A DNA stretch of 64,000 nt, taken from contig NC_079888.1 of NCBI RefSeq assembly GCF_029227915.1, positions 8,229,001 through 8,293,000 of the forward strand, read 5' to 3'. Below the pieces are notes generated by a model. That model was given only the letters and a program-made list of their open reading frames with translations, ran no database searches and had not been told where the DNA came from. Of this stretch, positions 21,753 through 36,700 are shown in pieces. Every line of letters starts with the position of its first letter. The stretch's first letter is position 1. The stretch is from Hydractinia symbiolongicarpus. Taxonomy: Eukaryota > Cnidaria > Hydrozoa > Anthoathecata > Hydractiniidae. The position numbers and the translations under genes are program-made.

Positions 21753-24700
21753 TTACAAAACAGACACATGCACCATGGTTTTCCGTTCCAGCACAAGATC
21801 CAACTTAGTACCACCTTGTTGAAGTAAGGGCACAACATGGTCGTACGACAAGTCACGTGTGCAAACACCGTTAACCTTAAAATAAACCAATCAAAAACGT
21901 TTAGTGATAAGAACGGCAAATGAAAGTTATGCAAGGGAAGGGTTGCCGCCTTTTTTAAGAGGAGTGATGAGAACATGCCTCAAAGCTACGTCGTATGTTT
22001 ATCATGTTTATGAGTTTTTTATGATAGACTTACACGCCAGTGATGGGGACATCTATATTATAATACCCGTATACGTCTGTCCGTCTGTCTGTCTGTCACG
22101 CAAAATGGTAGCTTAGGTAGAGACGCACACAATGCGGCATAAAAAGGAGGGGCGAACCCGTGGATTTTTCCACGAGCTAACGCCTAGTACACAAGTAATG
22201 GCCTAAAACACAGGTGACGACCATATACAAGGATAAGGAGCTTATACAAGGGTGATTAATCAACATCTAGCTACCCATTTAAGCTCGACATATATCTGAA
22301 TTTCAATATCATTTCTTGCTTTAAATAATTTTAAACAGTTCTCTGCAGGGTATCAGATTCCAGTTGTTTTATTTCAATAAGCCTATACAGGGGAAAGCTG
22401 ATAATTAAAAAGTTTTCGCCAGTAAAATAATAGGCTTAACTTTCTTGCCCAATTAAATTTTTGAAAAATTGAAGGAATTCTAAAAATTATTAGAAGAGAT
22501 TTGAAAGTTTTCTTAAGAGATGTTACAACACTCAACGACGTGTATAATAAATTGAGTAATACTTCAAAATGTAACAACATCAACAACATGATTAAGACAC
22601 ATCTTTGGTTATTCTACTATCATCAGTACATACCTTTAAGATTCTGTCGTATTTCTTAATAGCTTTGGACATGTCAGCTGGCGATCCTTTTTGTATTGTC
22701 TTTATATAAACTCCGCTTCCTAATGAGCTCTCCGAAACGCTAAAACCGAATTCATCGGATTCACGTGGCTTTTGAAGTTCCACGAGATACAGAACAACAT
22801 CAGAGTCCAATCTAGATAAGAAAATAAAAATTCTGTCGTAACTTTATTTACCGCATAAGTTAGGACATTTACTGATATAAGACGCCTAAATTCACCTAGA
22901 TTCTTTCCTGACATTCAAGGCAATATTCTAAAAATACTTGATAATTTCTAATTTGTTTGAAATTCCTGAGAGAGTGAATGCCCTGAGGAAATATCTCGGG
23001 TTTATTTCGGGTCTTTTTAAAAACAAACGACGAAAAAGTTATACAGAATTAGTTTCAAAATACGCTTCATGTGTAATTTTTAATATCAATTGAATCTTTT
23101 TTTAATCTTCACTTGCAACAACAGAGCAAATTAAAATTTGTTTTTCCATGCAGAAAATAAAATACTTCTTACCCTCTCACTTCGGCATATTTTATTTGCA
23201 CCTGATATTTTAGAGCAAACAAAATATAACATAGCATAACATAAAAGCATAGAGTATTAAACTATTATGTTTGTCCACTCACATTTGAAATCATTACAAA
23301 CACAGCAATCTAACCTATTTCAATTACATAAATGTAATTTTTTCTGTCGCGAAATCAAGTTCTATGGTTCTGTTACAAATCATATTTTTGACTCGGTTCA
23401 AATCACGGTACAAATTAATTAAACACCACTATCACAAACTCTGATGAGAGGTGGACAGAAAACATCTCTTTTTTTTTATACTAATAGATGTATTGACATT
23501 AGGGTTAACTCCAGCTAGATATGTTTTTTTTTTAAATAAATCAGAATCTTAAATCACAAATGAACCGCAAAGCTTGTATCATAGTAAATGTTTTCGCACT
23601 GTATTTTGCAAGCAATTTTAACAATATATGTTGACACGGTTATGTAAGAACATTGAGCTTGTTTTAACCTCTTCGACAGCATTTAATCCACCATATACCT
23701 TCACTCTAAGTTTCTCTTACAATAGTTTTTCTACAGACATTCACAGTGACCACAAAAACAAAAAAATGATCAGATCTACAAACCTTGTGCGATTTTTATT
23801 GCTGTTTTCCTGTTTGTCAATGCCTTGATCCTTTTCGGATTGGTTTCTTTGAACTGCGTCATCGGCAATTTTGCTTTTAAACACAAAAGGCATTTGAGCA
23901 GGGTTAAATAACACGGAATCGTCTTTTAATTGGCCAGCATTATTTTCTTGACTGTTTTTTAATTTTAAATTATTATCTAAGGGTTGTTTCTTGTACCGTA
24001 TTGACCTTCTGAAGGGCGTGGTGGATGATTTCAAGGTCAAAACTTCAGTGTCAAAGGAATGAGGATTAAAAGTTCTTTGCGTATGCTTATTTTTATCTCC
24101 CTCTGTTTCTGCAGAAACAAAATAATTTTTATCAGTCATTCGCGAATAATTCTGCGCCACTACAGCAGGCCTTTCGATAATGTTACTATTCTTTACAGTG
24201 TTATCACTACGTGACGTTGACAGCGATACTCTTATATCATCACTACATAACGTTAGAGGTAATATCCTCGTATCATCACTACGTAGAGGTGATACCCTCA
24301 CAACACTACTGGGTAACTTTGCAGGTGATGCCCTCGCATAATCACTACATAACGTTGGAGATGATACCCTCGTATCATTATTACGTAACATTGCAGCTGA
24401 TACCCTCGTATCATTATTACGTGATATTGCAGGTGATACCTTCGTATCATCACTACACAACGTTGGAGTTGACACCCTTGTATCATCACTAAATAATACT
24501 GGAGGTGACACTGTGGTATCAACACTACGTATCGTTGTAGAAATTACCCTCGCATCATCACCAGGTAAATTTAGGGGGGATACACTCTTCGAGGATGATA
24601 CAGGTACCGTTGAGTTGCTGTCAAATGACGTTGCTTTCTTTTTAGCTACATTCCCTACCGCTTCTTTCAGTAAGGAGGATGAGAGTGGTTCTGTTGAGTT

Positions 24701-27700
24701 TGATTCTGATTCATCCCTTATCGGAATCTGGTTCGACGTAGAGGTGACATTTTGTCTGTAACTGTCAACTTCACAACTGTAAGCAGAAACTAGATTTTTT
24801 ACCTAAGAGACAAAACATGGCATTCTTAATATGTACTGGCACACCTAGAAGATGTCGGCTTTTTTTAAAAGGAATACCAAATGCAAGAATAAAAAATGCA
24901 GCAATTTTCTTGTGTTGTTGTTTTTCAGCTTACACATATATCTTCGTACGTAGTTGCAATTTTTTGCTTAGCCAACACGACCTGTTAAAATCTGTTGTTC
25001 AAATTAGTCCCAGTCAGAAAAACAGAAGAAAAATTATATTATCAAACAGAAATGTAAAATCACTGTGTAAAATGCAAGTAACAAATGACCCAATTGACTA
25101 CGTTAAAACCATTTGTTAAAGAGACTTACTTAATTATTACTAAATCTAAGTAAATTCCCTCACTGAGCATGCTAAGACATATTACTAAGTCACAAAAGAG
25201 TGTCGTATCGACTCCAGGACTTAATTATGGAACCAACCTAGCTATGAGATGGTACAACAATACTAATCATCCATAATAAATTGACCTTTAAGAACTTGCA
25301 CAAAATCCACTATAAAATAGCACACTTTCAGGGTTAAGAAAGACATTACAGTAATCAATATTACCTCAGATACGGACGCAGTAGAGTCAGCTACGTGCTT
25401 AGTATGTGACTCTACACCAGACTTGACTGAAAGAAAAAATAAATACCTTTACTGAAAAATTCTTGGTACAATACTTTGATTTGGTCAGAGACTGCACTTG
25501 AGTAAATTAAAAAAAAAACAAAAAAACCTTTCGAAACCCAGATATTCCCATCACATCAACAAGCATAAAATTTATTACGAAATGTACTTATTACGAATCG
25601 TTATCGTCACCATCACCATGACCGTCATTTTTAGCTTAACGTCCATTTTTAGCTTAACGTTCTAATATATACTGTGTTTGTTCTGAAATCAAATTTCTCC
25701 ACATCAAGTCCCTATTACCTCCCACCAAGTCTTTCTTCATGTACCCTGAGCTTTGCCAAAGGAACTATCAAGTCTCTACCCCTATCGATTCATTGCTAGG
25801 AATTATTCTTACAACCCGTGTCCGGAGGCCTAAAGAGATGTTTTCGAGTGAAACAGGTGCAAATAATTGCTTCGTGACTTATTGGGAGCTTTGAAAAATC
25901 TGAATTAAAAAATCTCAAGACTTAACAGAAAATAGAAAATCTGTTTTCACGATACAATAAAATTAAATTATCACTTTTTGTCACTGGTATACATGCTACA
26001 ATCATTACCTTTCCGTACAGGTTTTCTTTTAATTAAAAATTTCACTTTATTTCCCGAAGACTTTAAAAGTTCGTCGGCTTGTGACAAAGTCTTTCCACGC
26101 AGTGTGCATTCATTGATAGCTAGGATTTGATCACCTATGTTGATAGCGTTACTTCTAAGAAAAAACAGATAAAATTTCTGGATTTTGTATTGATATTACC
26201 CAAAGAGGTACAGCCTTGGTGGCAATACTATCCGGGTCTAAAACGCTCCTAATTATAATTTTCGGTTTTTCCAACAATTTTTCATAATACACCACCAGTT
26301 TAAACACAGACAAACAAACGGTGACAAAAAAATTTTTACTTGCGAAATTTTAGCTTTAGGCGTGCATTTCAAATACCTTCTATCTACCTTGTGTCACAAA
26401 TTGAGAAAAAACTGCCACACATCAAGGAAAATATATAATAAAGGTGCACCAGCAGAAAGAGTAATTACGTTAATACTGTCAATAGGATTTGGCGTTAAAA
26501 TGAAAAATGAAACCACAAATGAAACTGATCATTGACATGTTTTTTTATAAGGCTCAATTTTTTCAAAAAATGAAGCAACTGCAAAGCAAAAACTTAGCGT
26601 GTAGTGGGTTAAGAAAAAAAAATGAAAAAGGGAAAAAACAGGAAAATAACAAGAAATTTAGCAGACATATGTTATAAAAAATATGTGAGTTTCACACACA
26701 AAAAACGTGACTTTCATACAAAAAGCGTGATTACTACTGCAGTTTCATTTGATTGGCGCACTAGCCTAATCGATTTAGCAAACACATGAATTTAGACAAG
26801 TAGACAGTCAACAAGTAAGAAACAGTCGAGCCTGTAAGAGATAAAAATTAAGTAACGTCGAACCTTAGCCAAGACTCTGTGCTGCTTTTAAAAAAGCGTG
26901 TATTTTTTGTTGGGGTTATTATAATAAGTCTTAAAAAAACCGTTCAGATTTCATCCTCAAAAAGAGTGCGTTAATTAAATGAGATATTATTACCTATATG
27001 CGAGTCCGTCCTCTGATACATGACTGATGATAATCGGTTCAAATGGCTGCTCTGAACCTGATAATGACATTCCAAGCGATTCACCGTTTCTTGTAAGTTC
27101 CACAGAGAAAGTCGGACCTTAAAGTAAAAATAGGTCAAAATACTGCATTATACAAAAATATTTTCAGGGTCTCAGTTCGACAAAATCCATAGGCGTACAG
27201 GATTATTGCTTTATCATCCTTGTCAATGCTGTCACTTGTTCACTAGTACTTAAGTTTGCGATTTGACAAAAAACATTAAATCGCGACATTTAATTTTTTA
27301 GCGTTCTTCTACGATGAGTTTGATATATTACAAATGAAACATGGAATGCTTGCTTAAAACCTTGTACAGCTTTTTCTGTTAGAAAACAAACACCTTGAAC
27401 ATTCGAGAAATTTTAAATTTTTACTTTAGCGTAAATTAGAATTGCAAACAAAACTATATCCAAAAACTTAAAATGGTTCATTGGCAAAAAAAATAAATAT
27501 CTAAAAACGACTGATTGGTAAAATGCTTTCTTTTTGGACCTCCTGGAATTAGTCCTCACGTTTTTCGAGATGTTACTGAAACCCTTACAATATTCATTCA
27601 CAGGTTTAAAATCATAACAATAGATACTATCGACAATTTCTGTAGAACCAACATAACATAATATTTTACGCAGAACAATTTAAAGTCAAATTCAATTTCT

Positions 27701-30700
27701 GGGTGCTTATAGATTCTTTCTGATTTTTAACACGGGCGATTTCAAAGGAAAGGGAGGGAAGTCATTTGTGTAATTTCGAAGAAACTTAAATAACAAAGGG
27801 TGGTTGGTTGGAACCTTAAATGTTATCAGCACAAGTTCCGCTAATAGAAAATATAAATTCGTTTACCAGCGACTTCTTCATCTTTCTTAATGGTGACTTC
27901 GATAGGATCATTTGATTTTTCAATAAGTTGATAAACATATTCAGGAGTGTAATGATTCACACACTCGCCATTCAGTGACAACAACTGATCACCTGCAGCT
28001 AGCACGCCTAACCTGTGTTAAAAAAAACATCAAATTTAAAAAAAACCACACCCAGAAAGTAAAAGCTTCAAAGTGGAACACAAAAGCTCTCAGGGTTCTA
28101 AGATTGGCACCTGCAAAAGTGACTGTTAGCTAGCTTGCGTCATACGCACATTGAGTGCTGGCAGCCAGCTGTTTTCAACATTGTGTCTAGTCAGCTACTC
28201 GATTAGGTTATCAACAAAATGACTGATGCCTAAACTTATCAAAACAGTCATGGATCTGAAGTAAACAACAACAACAAACAACAAAAAACACAAACCTGTA
28301 AGCTGGACTACCTTTCTTTATATCATGTATACGTAACTGTTCCTCCTTGTCATTAGAAATTGTACCTAAAGATCGTGAAAAAGTATCGTTTGAAAAAAAG
28401 TTCACGCCTTCTAGAATTGCTAATGTTTTGTTTCGACAACATTCAGTGCTCCTAGAAATGCTCAAAAGTACGAGACCGCAGAAGGTTTGAGCTTTTTATA
28501 TTACTGGTGCAGCTTTTACACACCAATAAAAGATTTAAAAGGATTTGAATGTAAACTTTTCCCCTTGGACATTACACATTACAAATTTCTAAAAAATTTC
28601 AGCTGCAAAGCACGAGAATAATTCCAAAAAATAGTAATATAAAAAACATGTAATTTTAACGGGAAATTAAGTTGAGAGATATTTAAAAATAATCAAATCC
28701 GCCAAATTTTCTATCGACCAAAATTTTTAACACATTCGAACTGAGCAGGAAATGCATGACATTATTTCAATCCAAACATACAACTTACTTGTGAGCAGCA
28801 ATCCGGTGGAATTGTTATTTTTGCGACTTTTTATGGTAAATGTTCCTTGATTGGGAACAATGGAATCTAAGCATGAAAGTAAAAACGCGTATTACTGTGT
28901 TATTCGGAGTAAAACTCAAAAATTCATCTGCTGTAAAATCTTATTCCAGCCTTAGGAAGCAAAATAATTTGCGGGGTGGGGCGGGGCGGGGTGGGGAGGC
29001 AGTTTAAATGGCAAAACAATACAAATTATGTATTATAAAATCTCATTGTTCCATTTTACCATTAACGGATTTAAAATGGACTGTTCAACTGTCCCCCACC
29101 TCTTGGTTGCCAGGGGCCTGCATTTACATTATTTCAGATTGATTTTTTCATGCAAAGGAAATTTTTATTGCAAAATGGTCTCCAGCCAGGTGATATTTTT
29201 TAATTCAAAGATTAAAATCACTAGAACTTAAATCACTGTATCAACAAAACGATTTTTATGCCACTTGACAAACGACTGAAAAAGTTCACCCACCTGATAC
29301 GTCGAATTCAACAGTTAGAGTAAGCGGAAGCTCTATATTTTCAATTGCATGATAAAAATCAATATCTATCATATTTTCTGTTGATGTTCCATTGATACTT
29401 AATATTCGATCACCAGGACTTACTACACCAGTTCTAAGATAAAAAATGTACAGGTCAGCATGGCAGAAAAAGCGTTAAGAAAGAAAAAGATGATAATTCT
29501 GTGTTGGTAAAATCTGCGCATTGTTATTTTGGTAGAGCAAGTTTTAGAGAGATTGAAATTAATTGTTGCAATTTTATTCCTATTGATACATTTAGTATTT
29601 TATATTAAACGTTTAAGAATTTAGAATAATTGTGAACATGCCAAGCTGTGTGTTGGCAAAAGCTTAGTGAGAATGAGAATATATTTTGGATATGTCGTAG
29701 ACTTTGTCGTTTTATTTTTCTGATATCTTTCTATTGACTGGTAAAAAAAAATAAAGAGTTTCTGCAGATTTCTTGACAGGCATTTAACAGTTCAAAATTA
29801 CAACAATAAAAATCTTTTAAACTTACTTTAACAAGGATTTTTGTGGGATTAGGTTGACAATGACTAAACCATACCCAACATCTTGCACCTCGACGCCTAA
29901 ATCTTTATCAAATAGGACCACTTCGCACACCTCGTACCGACACAACACATTCACATGTGCACTGCTCACAAAACTGGGACTAAAAGACTGAACTGAACCA
30001 TTACGGAGAGTTCTTGATTGACCATAACTGTTACACAAACTACTAGAATGCTGTGAAGATCTACGTGAGCGCAGTGACATTCTGTTTAACGTAGCAGATC
30101 GATTGCAACTATTCATTTGACTGGGAAAGCCTCTGATGCTACCATTTGGTACAGCATTGGAATGCCTTTGAAGATAGGGATAAGGTCGTGCAGGCAATGT
30201 ATTAAAGCAGAAACTATTATTTTGATTCATAGTTCTAACAAAAGATCTTGTCGAAGTATTAGTGACGCCTTCATGGAGATTACCATAGTCATTACCATAG
30301 GTGGTATTAGGAGAATCCACGTGATGTCTATAATCTGAAGGTTTTACCATTAAATCCGCTTCAACTCCCGTATAGATATCGCATGGTGCATCACCCATCA
30401 CCTCAATAAGCACAGTATCAGGTGAATTCCACAACATTTGGTTGGCTTGTGGTAAAGATATGCCATCCAATGAGATGTTGTTTATGGATAGTATTAGATG
30501 ACCAACTGCAAGAAGATCAGTTCTAGAAGAAATTAATCGTGGAAAACAAAAAAAAAAGATTGCTAGAGATAAATATTGTAAAAATAAAACAAATGTATTT
30601 TAATAGAAGAATCGGGAAACATTTGATACACAAAGATAAATGATTTCTACAAATCACGCCCAATTGCACTCTTTATGGAACGTTAAATCGTCAAAATAAC

Positions 30701-33700
30701 GTTCCCATGTGCTTACATTCACTTCCTGGTGTGTATTGACATATATAACTTTAATATGGGCGTTTAACGAGTTCATATGACATTAACGCATAATCTAATC
30801 AAATGACTCAATTTTAACTACTTTTAACTTGTCTGCTGTTCTAATTTTTGCGGTTGTTTTTACTTTCGAATAAAACTGGCAAATAGCAATCGTGAATGAA
30901 ATTAACATATATAAATTGACAAAAGCAACGTATAACAATGTGAATACAGCTGTAAATTTACAGGCCCGAAACACCCGAGAAAATCAAAAACATTTTTTTA
31001 AAAAAAAACGAGGTATAAAAAATCTTTATTGATATAAATATTGCTGTTATTTGATTGGTTAAAAAAACCTAACCACAAATTTCCATTTTAAAGGGCATAT
31101 CAGTTAAAATATTTTATTAGCTCTTAATGATGTAGCGTAAAGGGCAATTGACGACTCTTAATTTTTGATTCGTAGTTCACGTAAGCGGAATTTTCTTCGT
31201 TCTGCAGATTTGAATAAATTTTTTTTATAAACTTTTTAAAAATTAAATCGAAAATTAATTGCAATTCTGCACCAATTACTACTAAAGAAATTCCGTTTAC
31301 AGTAAGTTAAAAATTTAAAAATATGTCCATGTTAATCACACATACCTGTCAGCGAGACTACCTTCCCGTATCTCGGAAATAACAAGGATGCTGCCATCAC
31401 ATTCATATTCAAATGAAACTAAAGAACATACAATATTTGTTGGTAAAATACTAACAACAATTATAAAGAGTCATGACATGTTTCCAAAAAAAACAGGCAT
31501 GGTTTCACCAACTGTAGTTTCAACTTTTATAATCTACAGCCAAATTGTTTTTACTCACGAAGAGACAAGGAGAAAAAACTAAAGCACTTCTTGCACAGTA
31601 AAATATAACAACTATAAAATGCAATATTTTTATTTAAAACATAAAAGCCTGAAGTGTTATTATAATACTAGTATACTCAGATAGTATACTCAGGTATACT
31701 CAGATACCCTTCTAACATAAAAGTAGTTGTCTAAGTCCCTGCACCCTCTGCATCTTAAAATGAGGATAAAATACCCTTAAATGAGGATACGGGATCCCAT
31801 TTTTTCAAACAGGTTTTATTCAAAAAAAGAGTGGAATTATTTGGTCATTTCAAGTGCAAAAAACTATAAAATACAGTTAAAATGCAAACAAATAATTAAG
31901 GGATTTAAATTTCGACAAATTGTGCTTTTAAAGTTTGACAAATATATTAAACTTATAATCTCTTTTTTGTTTCTTCAATATCTGATACAAAAACTGACAC
32001 TTTATTCTGTACTAAGCAACTTGTATGAAATAAATATCGATGTTTAAAACATTAATTTTTAAAACAAACAGCATAAAGTAATTAACAAAACAGACAACAT
32101 TGACATGCATATAAAAGCATTAACATGGAAATGAAAATAAATTATGTTACCACTTAATGTAATGCCAATGTCGATTCGATTATTTTCACGATTGATTTGT
32201 ACAACAAAACTATTTCCAGAGGTTATTTGACATTCTAAAAGTGAGTATATTATTAAAATTAAACCAATATTAAGCTAATGGTCATAAATACATTTTTGGC
32301 ATGAAAAATTCTCATAGCTAGGACACATCAGCATTTATTGCATCTTGTTTTGGCAAAATGAAATGGAGTTATAAAAAAAAGATACCAAGTCATTAGGATA
32401 AAAAATTATGTAATGTCATCTTGGTATGCAACTAGAGTGATACTTAAAAATAATTGATAACATGTGTATAACACGCGTGAACACGATCACTTGTGTATAA
32501 CACGCGTGAACACGATAAACTCTATTTTAGAAGAAATGATGTTTTACTCTAATTCATTCCTCTCTAGTGCACTTTAACATGATACTAAAAGAATTCATTT
32601 ACAATACATTTACAGCTTCAGCATAATTTTTTTAAGACTTTCTTCACTATCAAATAAAGCTTTTTACAATCATACCTTTTTGACCGGTTGGATATTTAAC
32701 TTCCAATTCAAGCTCCTGACCTGATTGGTTGATTAGTTGCTTTATTTTTGAAGAATGTAAGTCATTGACAGATTGTCCATTAATGGAGAGGATTTCATCG
32801 CCAGCGAATATAATCCCTAAACTTAAGAAAGAGGAAACATACAAATTTGTATATGTTGATATAGTTGATGCATAGAAAGAAGGATCGCAAGAGAAAACTG
32901 ATAGTTTAGTTATGCTAATAACAAAATTTATGCAACTGAGGTCATGGGCTGTAGCAATCACATAAAAAATTGCACCGAATAAGAATTCCTCACGGAAGAG
33001 AACTGAAATAACAAGTTATGCTACTGGGTTTATGGGTTCATTAGGAGTGCTTGTAGCAATGAAAATAAAAAAAGTGCATGGTATGAGATTCCCGCATGGA
33101 AAAGAACTGAAGCAACTGCACTAAGTATACTACTGGCTTCTACTACTTGAAATCATAACAAAAGAACTGCACAACTGTGGAGTTGCAATTACTATACAGT
33201 CAATGTAATGGCATTTCTTACTTTTCAAGATTACTGTCTACTGCAATATTTGAGACAATCACTGGACGGTGTAATAATTTATCTTTAGTGACTCCACCTA
33301 TAAAATATGAAGATTAAATTAGGTAGTAAACAACCGATATAAACCTGTCAGAATATAATTCCACCTGCCAGTAGGCAAAGATTAAGGCAACCCGACTATA
33401 AGACTATGCAGGGTAAAATATAAGATGTATAAATTTTCTATCTTTATTTTATCTTTAGTCCTTAATAACTTCCTTTAATAACTTCTTTACTTTATGTCCA
33501 AATGAGAAATGACAACCTGGAAATTGCAATCCTCCTACAAGAACCTAAGTGTATATTATTTTTCTAGATTGCCAACAGTGCACATAATCCCATAAAAGAG
33601 AAAGTGAAACAAACAAAGATATGACTATCTGTGATTTAAAAAATATAACATAGCCAATAAATATATACCAGAAAATCACACAGCACAAATAAATTGAGAA

Positions 33701-36700
33701 CTTGTAAACAGATTTAAAAGTTAATTACCTTTAACATCAAAACAAAAACCGTTCCTTTCTCTATGCAAAAAAAAATTGGAATTCTTCCATTTCCATCTAT
33801 CTCCAACTAAAAAATACATACATTTAGTTTTTATATTCGCTTTTTGGTTTTAGATTGATTCAGAGTATTAATATTTTTATTTTTTATATTTGCTTTTTTG
33901 GTTTTAGATTGATTCAGAGTATTATTAATAAACAAAAGTTTTTGTGTGGGTAAAGGGATGACCCAACAAACCAGGGCATCACCACACGAACAGACCTTAT
34001 TTCTTTTACCGCTTTTTGTTTAAGTAGCGAAAATGATCCATGAAGAAATTAAAGTACCTGACCAGGTGTTGGTGGTCCATCATTATAATGACAAATAGAT
34101 TAATACTTCTTTAGTCATAATTAACAGATTCGCTTACCAGAATTAACAAAATAACATACGGTGGTGACTAGGCAGGTTAATACACAAAAATGAAAACACT
34201 TTTTCACTGCTGAAGGAGAAATATGACATGTGACAACTGTATGTATAATTATATTGGTTTAGAGAACCACTGTGCCCTGGTTAAGTGACGTAATGTACAA
34301 CTTGTGAGTAGCGAATATCAAAAGACTGTGATACATATGCGGAACACGCATACCTACGGGGGATCTAGATGAATCTAAAACTAGACTGACAACAAAGCCA
34401 GCATGCGTGGAAAGTGGAAACACTGGTTAGAACATATATAAAGAAAAGGGCTGTAATGTCTAAAGTTACAGGCTGACCCTGTAACTTTAGACATTGTTAA
34501 AGGTACTTCGAAACACTGCCTTATGGTTATTAAGTTTTCGAGGTTGGCAAGATTTTAAAGGTGCACCAGACAACTTGTCGTGACATAATTAGGGACCCAA
34601 ACTTTACTTGTAAACAAGGTTGTCATTAATAATGCTTTTTGGCTATCCATGTATTTTCAGTATGAGCTGATAAGCATTTAAACTCTCATTTTTTCAGTCA
34701 TGTACATACCTTTCTTCGAAACCTTGTACTGGATCTCTAACTTTAAAGATAACCCTGTGTCATGAACGATTTTAATGATTTCATCATGATTTAGATTAGA
34801 AATATCATTATCACTAATTGCAATGATTTTGTCATCTACACAAAACAATTCTGATCTGTAAAAAAGAAATAAAAACGTACATAAAAAATACAAACACTTA
34901 CTAAATTACCTTAAGATTCATAGCTGATAAAGTTTTTTTTTATAAGAAACCCATTTATAAAAACATTTCAAGAAGATACATCTTATTTAAGAAAAGAATT
35001 TAAAAAATTTTTAAGGGCGCTTGGCCCTTGCTTGGTTTTTACTTTAGATAAAAATTTAAAGTTCTTCAGGTGTCACCCAAGTTAGCATAAATAATTTTAA
35101 GATCTTCATTTGTGGATCAAAAAAAGGGGATAATACATTCTCCAAAACACTTAATCTTTTCATTTCAATCTACAAAGTAAATTTATAATAATATCTTCCC
35201 ACTTGTTTGATTGTTTTTTACTTTTTTAAGTTTGCAACTGAAATCAATGACTGTACTTTTACTATATCATTTACTAAAAAAATAAAATTCTTAGGACAAT
35301 TCGGATACACTGATTTTGTGCACCTTATTATGTTTAGCCTTTAGAAATATTATAACTTGAAATTTGAGTTTTCCAATCATCAATTTCAAATGCTGATACC
35401 TGAATTTTAAAGCATGCATATACACATTTCAACGAAAAAGGAAACATGAATAAATTTAGAACAATTCTATTCTCCTCAAATCAATTTTTAGATACTTATT
35501 CAGGATAGCCATGTGGGTCATGTGTTCATGAGATGAAGAGAGATTATGACAGCATTGCCTGCCCAATATTATACATAGCATTATATTCCAACACTACACA
35601 GATACAGGTATTAGAAGCACCAAGCACTCCAAAGTTACTATTTATGAAAAAACGCTATTTCATAGCTACTACACTTGCTCCAATTGATCCACTTCCAAAG
35701 CGTGTTTATACACATCAAGTGGTAATAAATTGGAAAATGGAAATGTAATAACGCTTGGTGTTTCAAAAGAATGTGATAAAAAAAGCTACGAGCCAGTTAA
35801 GTAATGTATTAAAAAATTCCAACTGGTGGCAGGGCCAAAAAAAACGTTGTTGTGGACATGTGCTTTTATCAAACTAAAGGGTGACTATTCTAAAGTTCCT
35901 ACGGTTGTCTTAACCACATAGTAATCAAAACTCACTGTTAAACTGAACATTAACTTGCTGTCACTCATGAGAAATTTTTTTTAATTGGAATCAGCAAGAC
36001 TATCTGAAATGAAAATTTCTTGAAATTTTATTGCTTGGGGGAGTTGATGGCAGTCAAATATTGACATGTGTTTGCGACATTTTTGAACCCAAGCAAACAA
36101 AGTGGGGTGTATGTGTGTCTCTTTTGTGTTAAAAAAATCACAATGTTAAAGTTATCTTAACACCCAAGAGAAAATTCAGTATTGATGTATATTCATTGTG
36201 CTGTATAAAAGTAGATCCCATTAAGCAGAAGAACACCAAGGGCAAGGTTTGGCATAGAAATATTAGTTGAAATCAAATGATCTCCTCATTAACAACAGAA
36301 ACAGTTTGCGCATAATTATACGAACTAACAACTGAAATAATCTTGTCTGTTTTGATTCAGTCAATTTCGTGTGCTTTATAAAAATCATTTCTATATTAGC
36401 CCAACCCTTGTTTTTGTAGATAATAATTGTGTGGAACAGCAAGAAGTAACTGATCCAAAAGAGTTGTTAAAAAACGTTATGCTGATTTTTTTATCAATAT
36501 ATCCAAATCATTGATACCCTACAAGTACTGCGCTGAACTAGACAGAGCTTTTCATGATCTCTTTAGTTCACCAGCCTTGCATTATTTGGTGGCTGCTGCC
36601 ACAAACAGTAAAGCAATAAATCAACCTATGGGCTCTAATGTTGCAAAAACTTTCTACCAATTCACTTTTACTTTTTTTAACTTTTGTTTTGATATATGGG

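Noticed and set aside
24211-24492. Plus-strand 93-codon frame with repeated SYHHYVTL units
   Set aside because: It is the antisense shadow of the coding minisatellite in the GRIP linker.
35533-35748. Plus-strand 71-codon frame in a GRIP intron
   Set aside because: Full ATG frame but no supporting signals or family resemblance.
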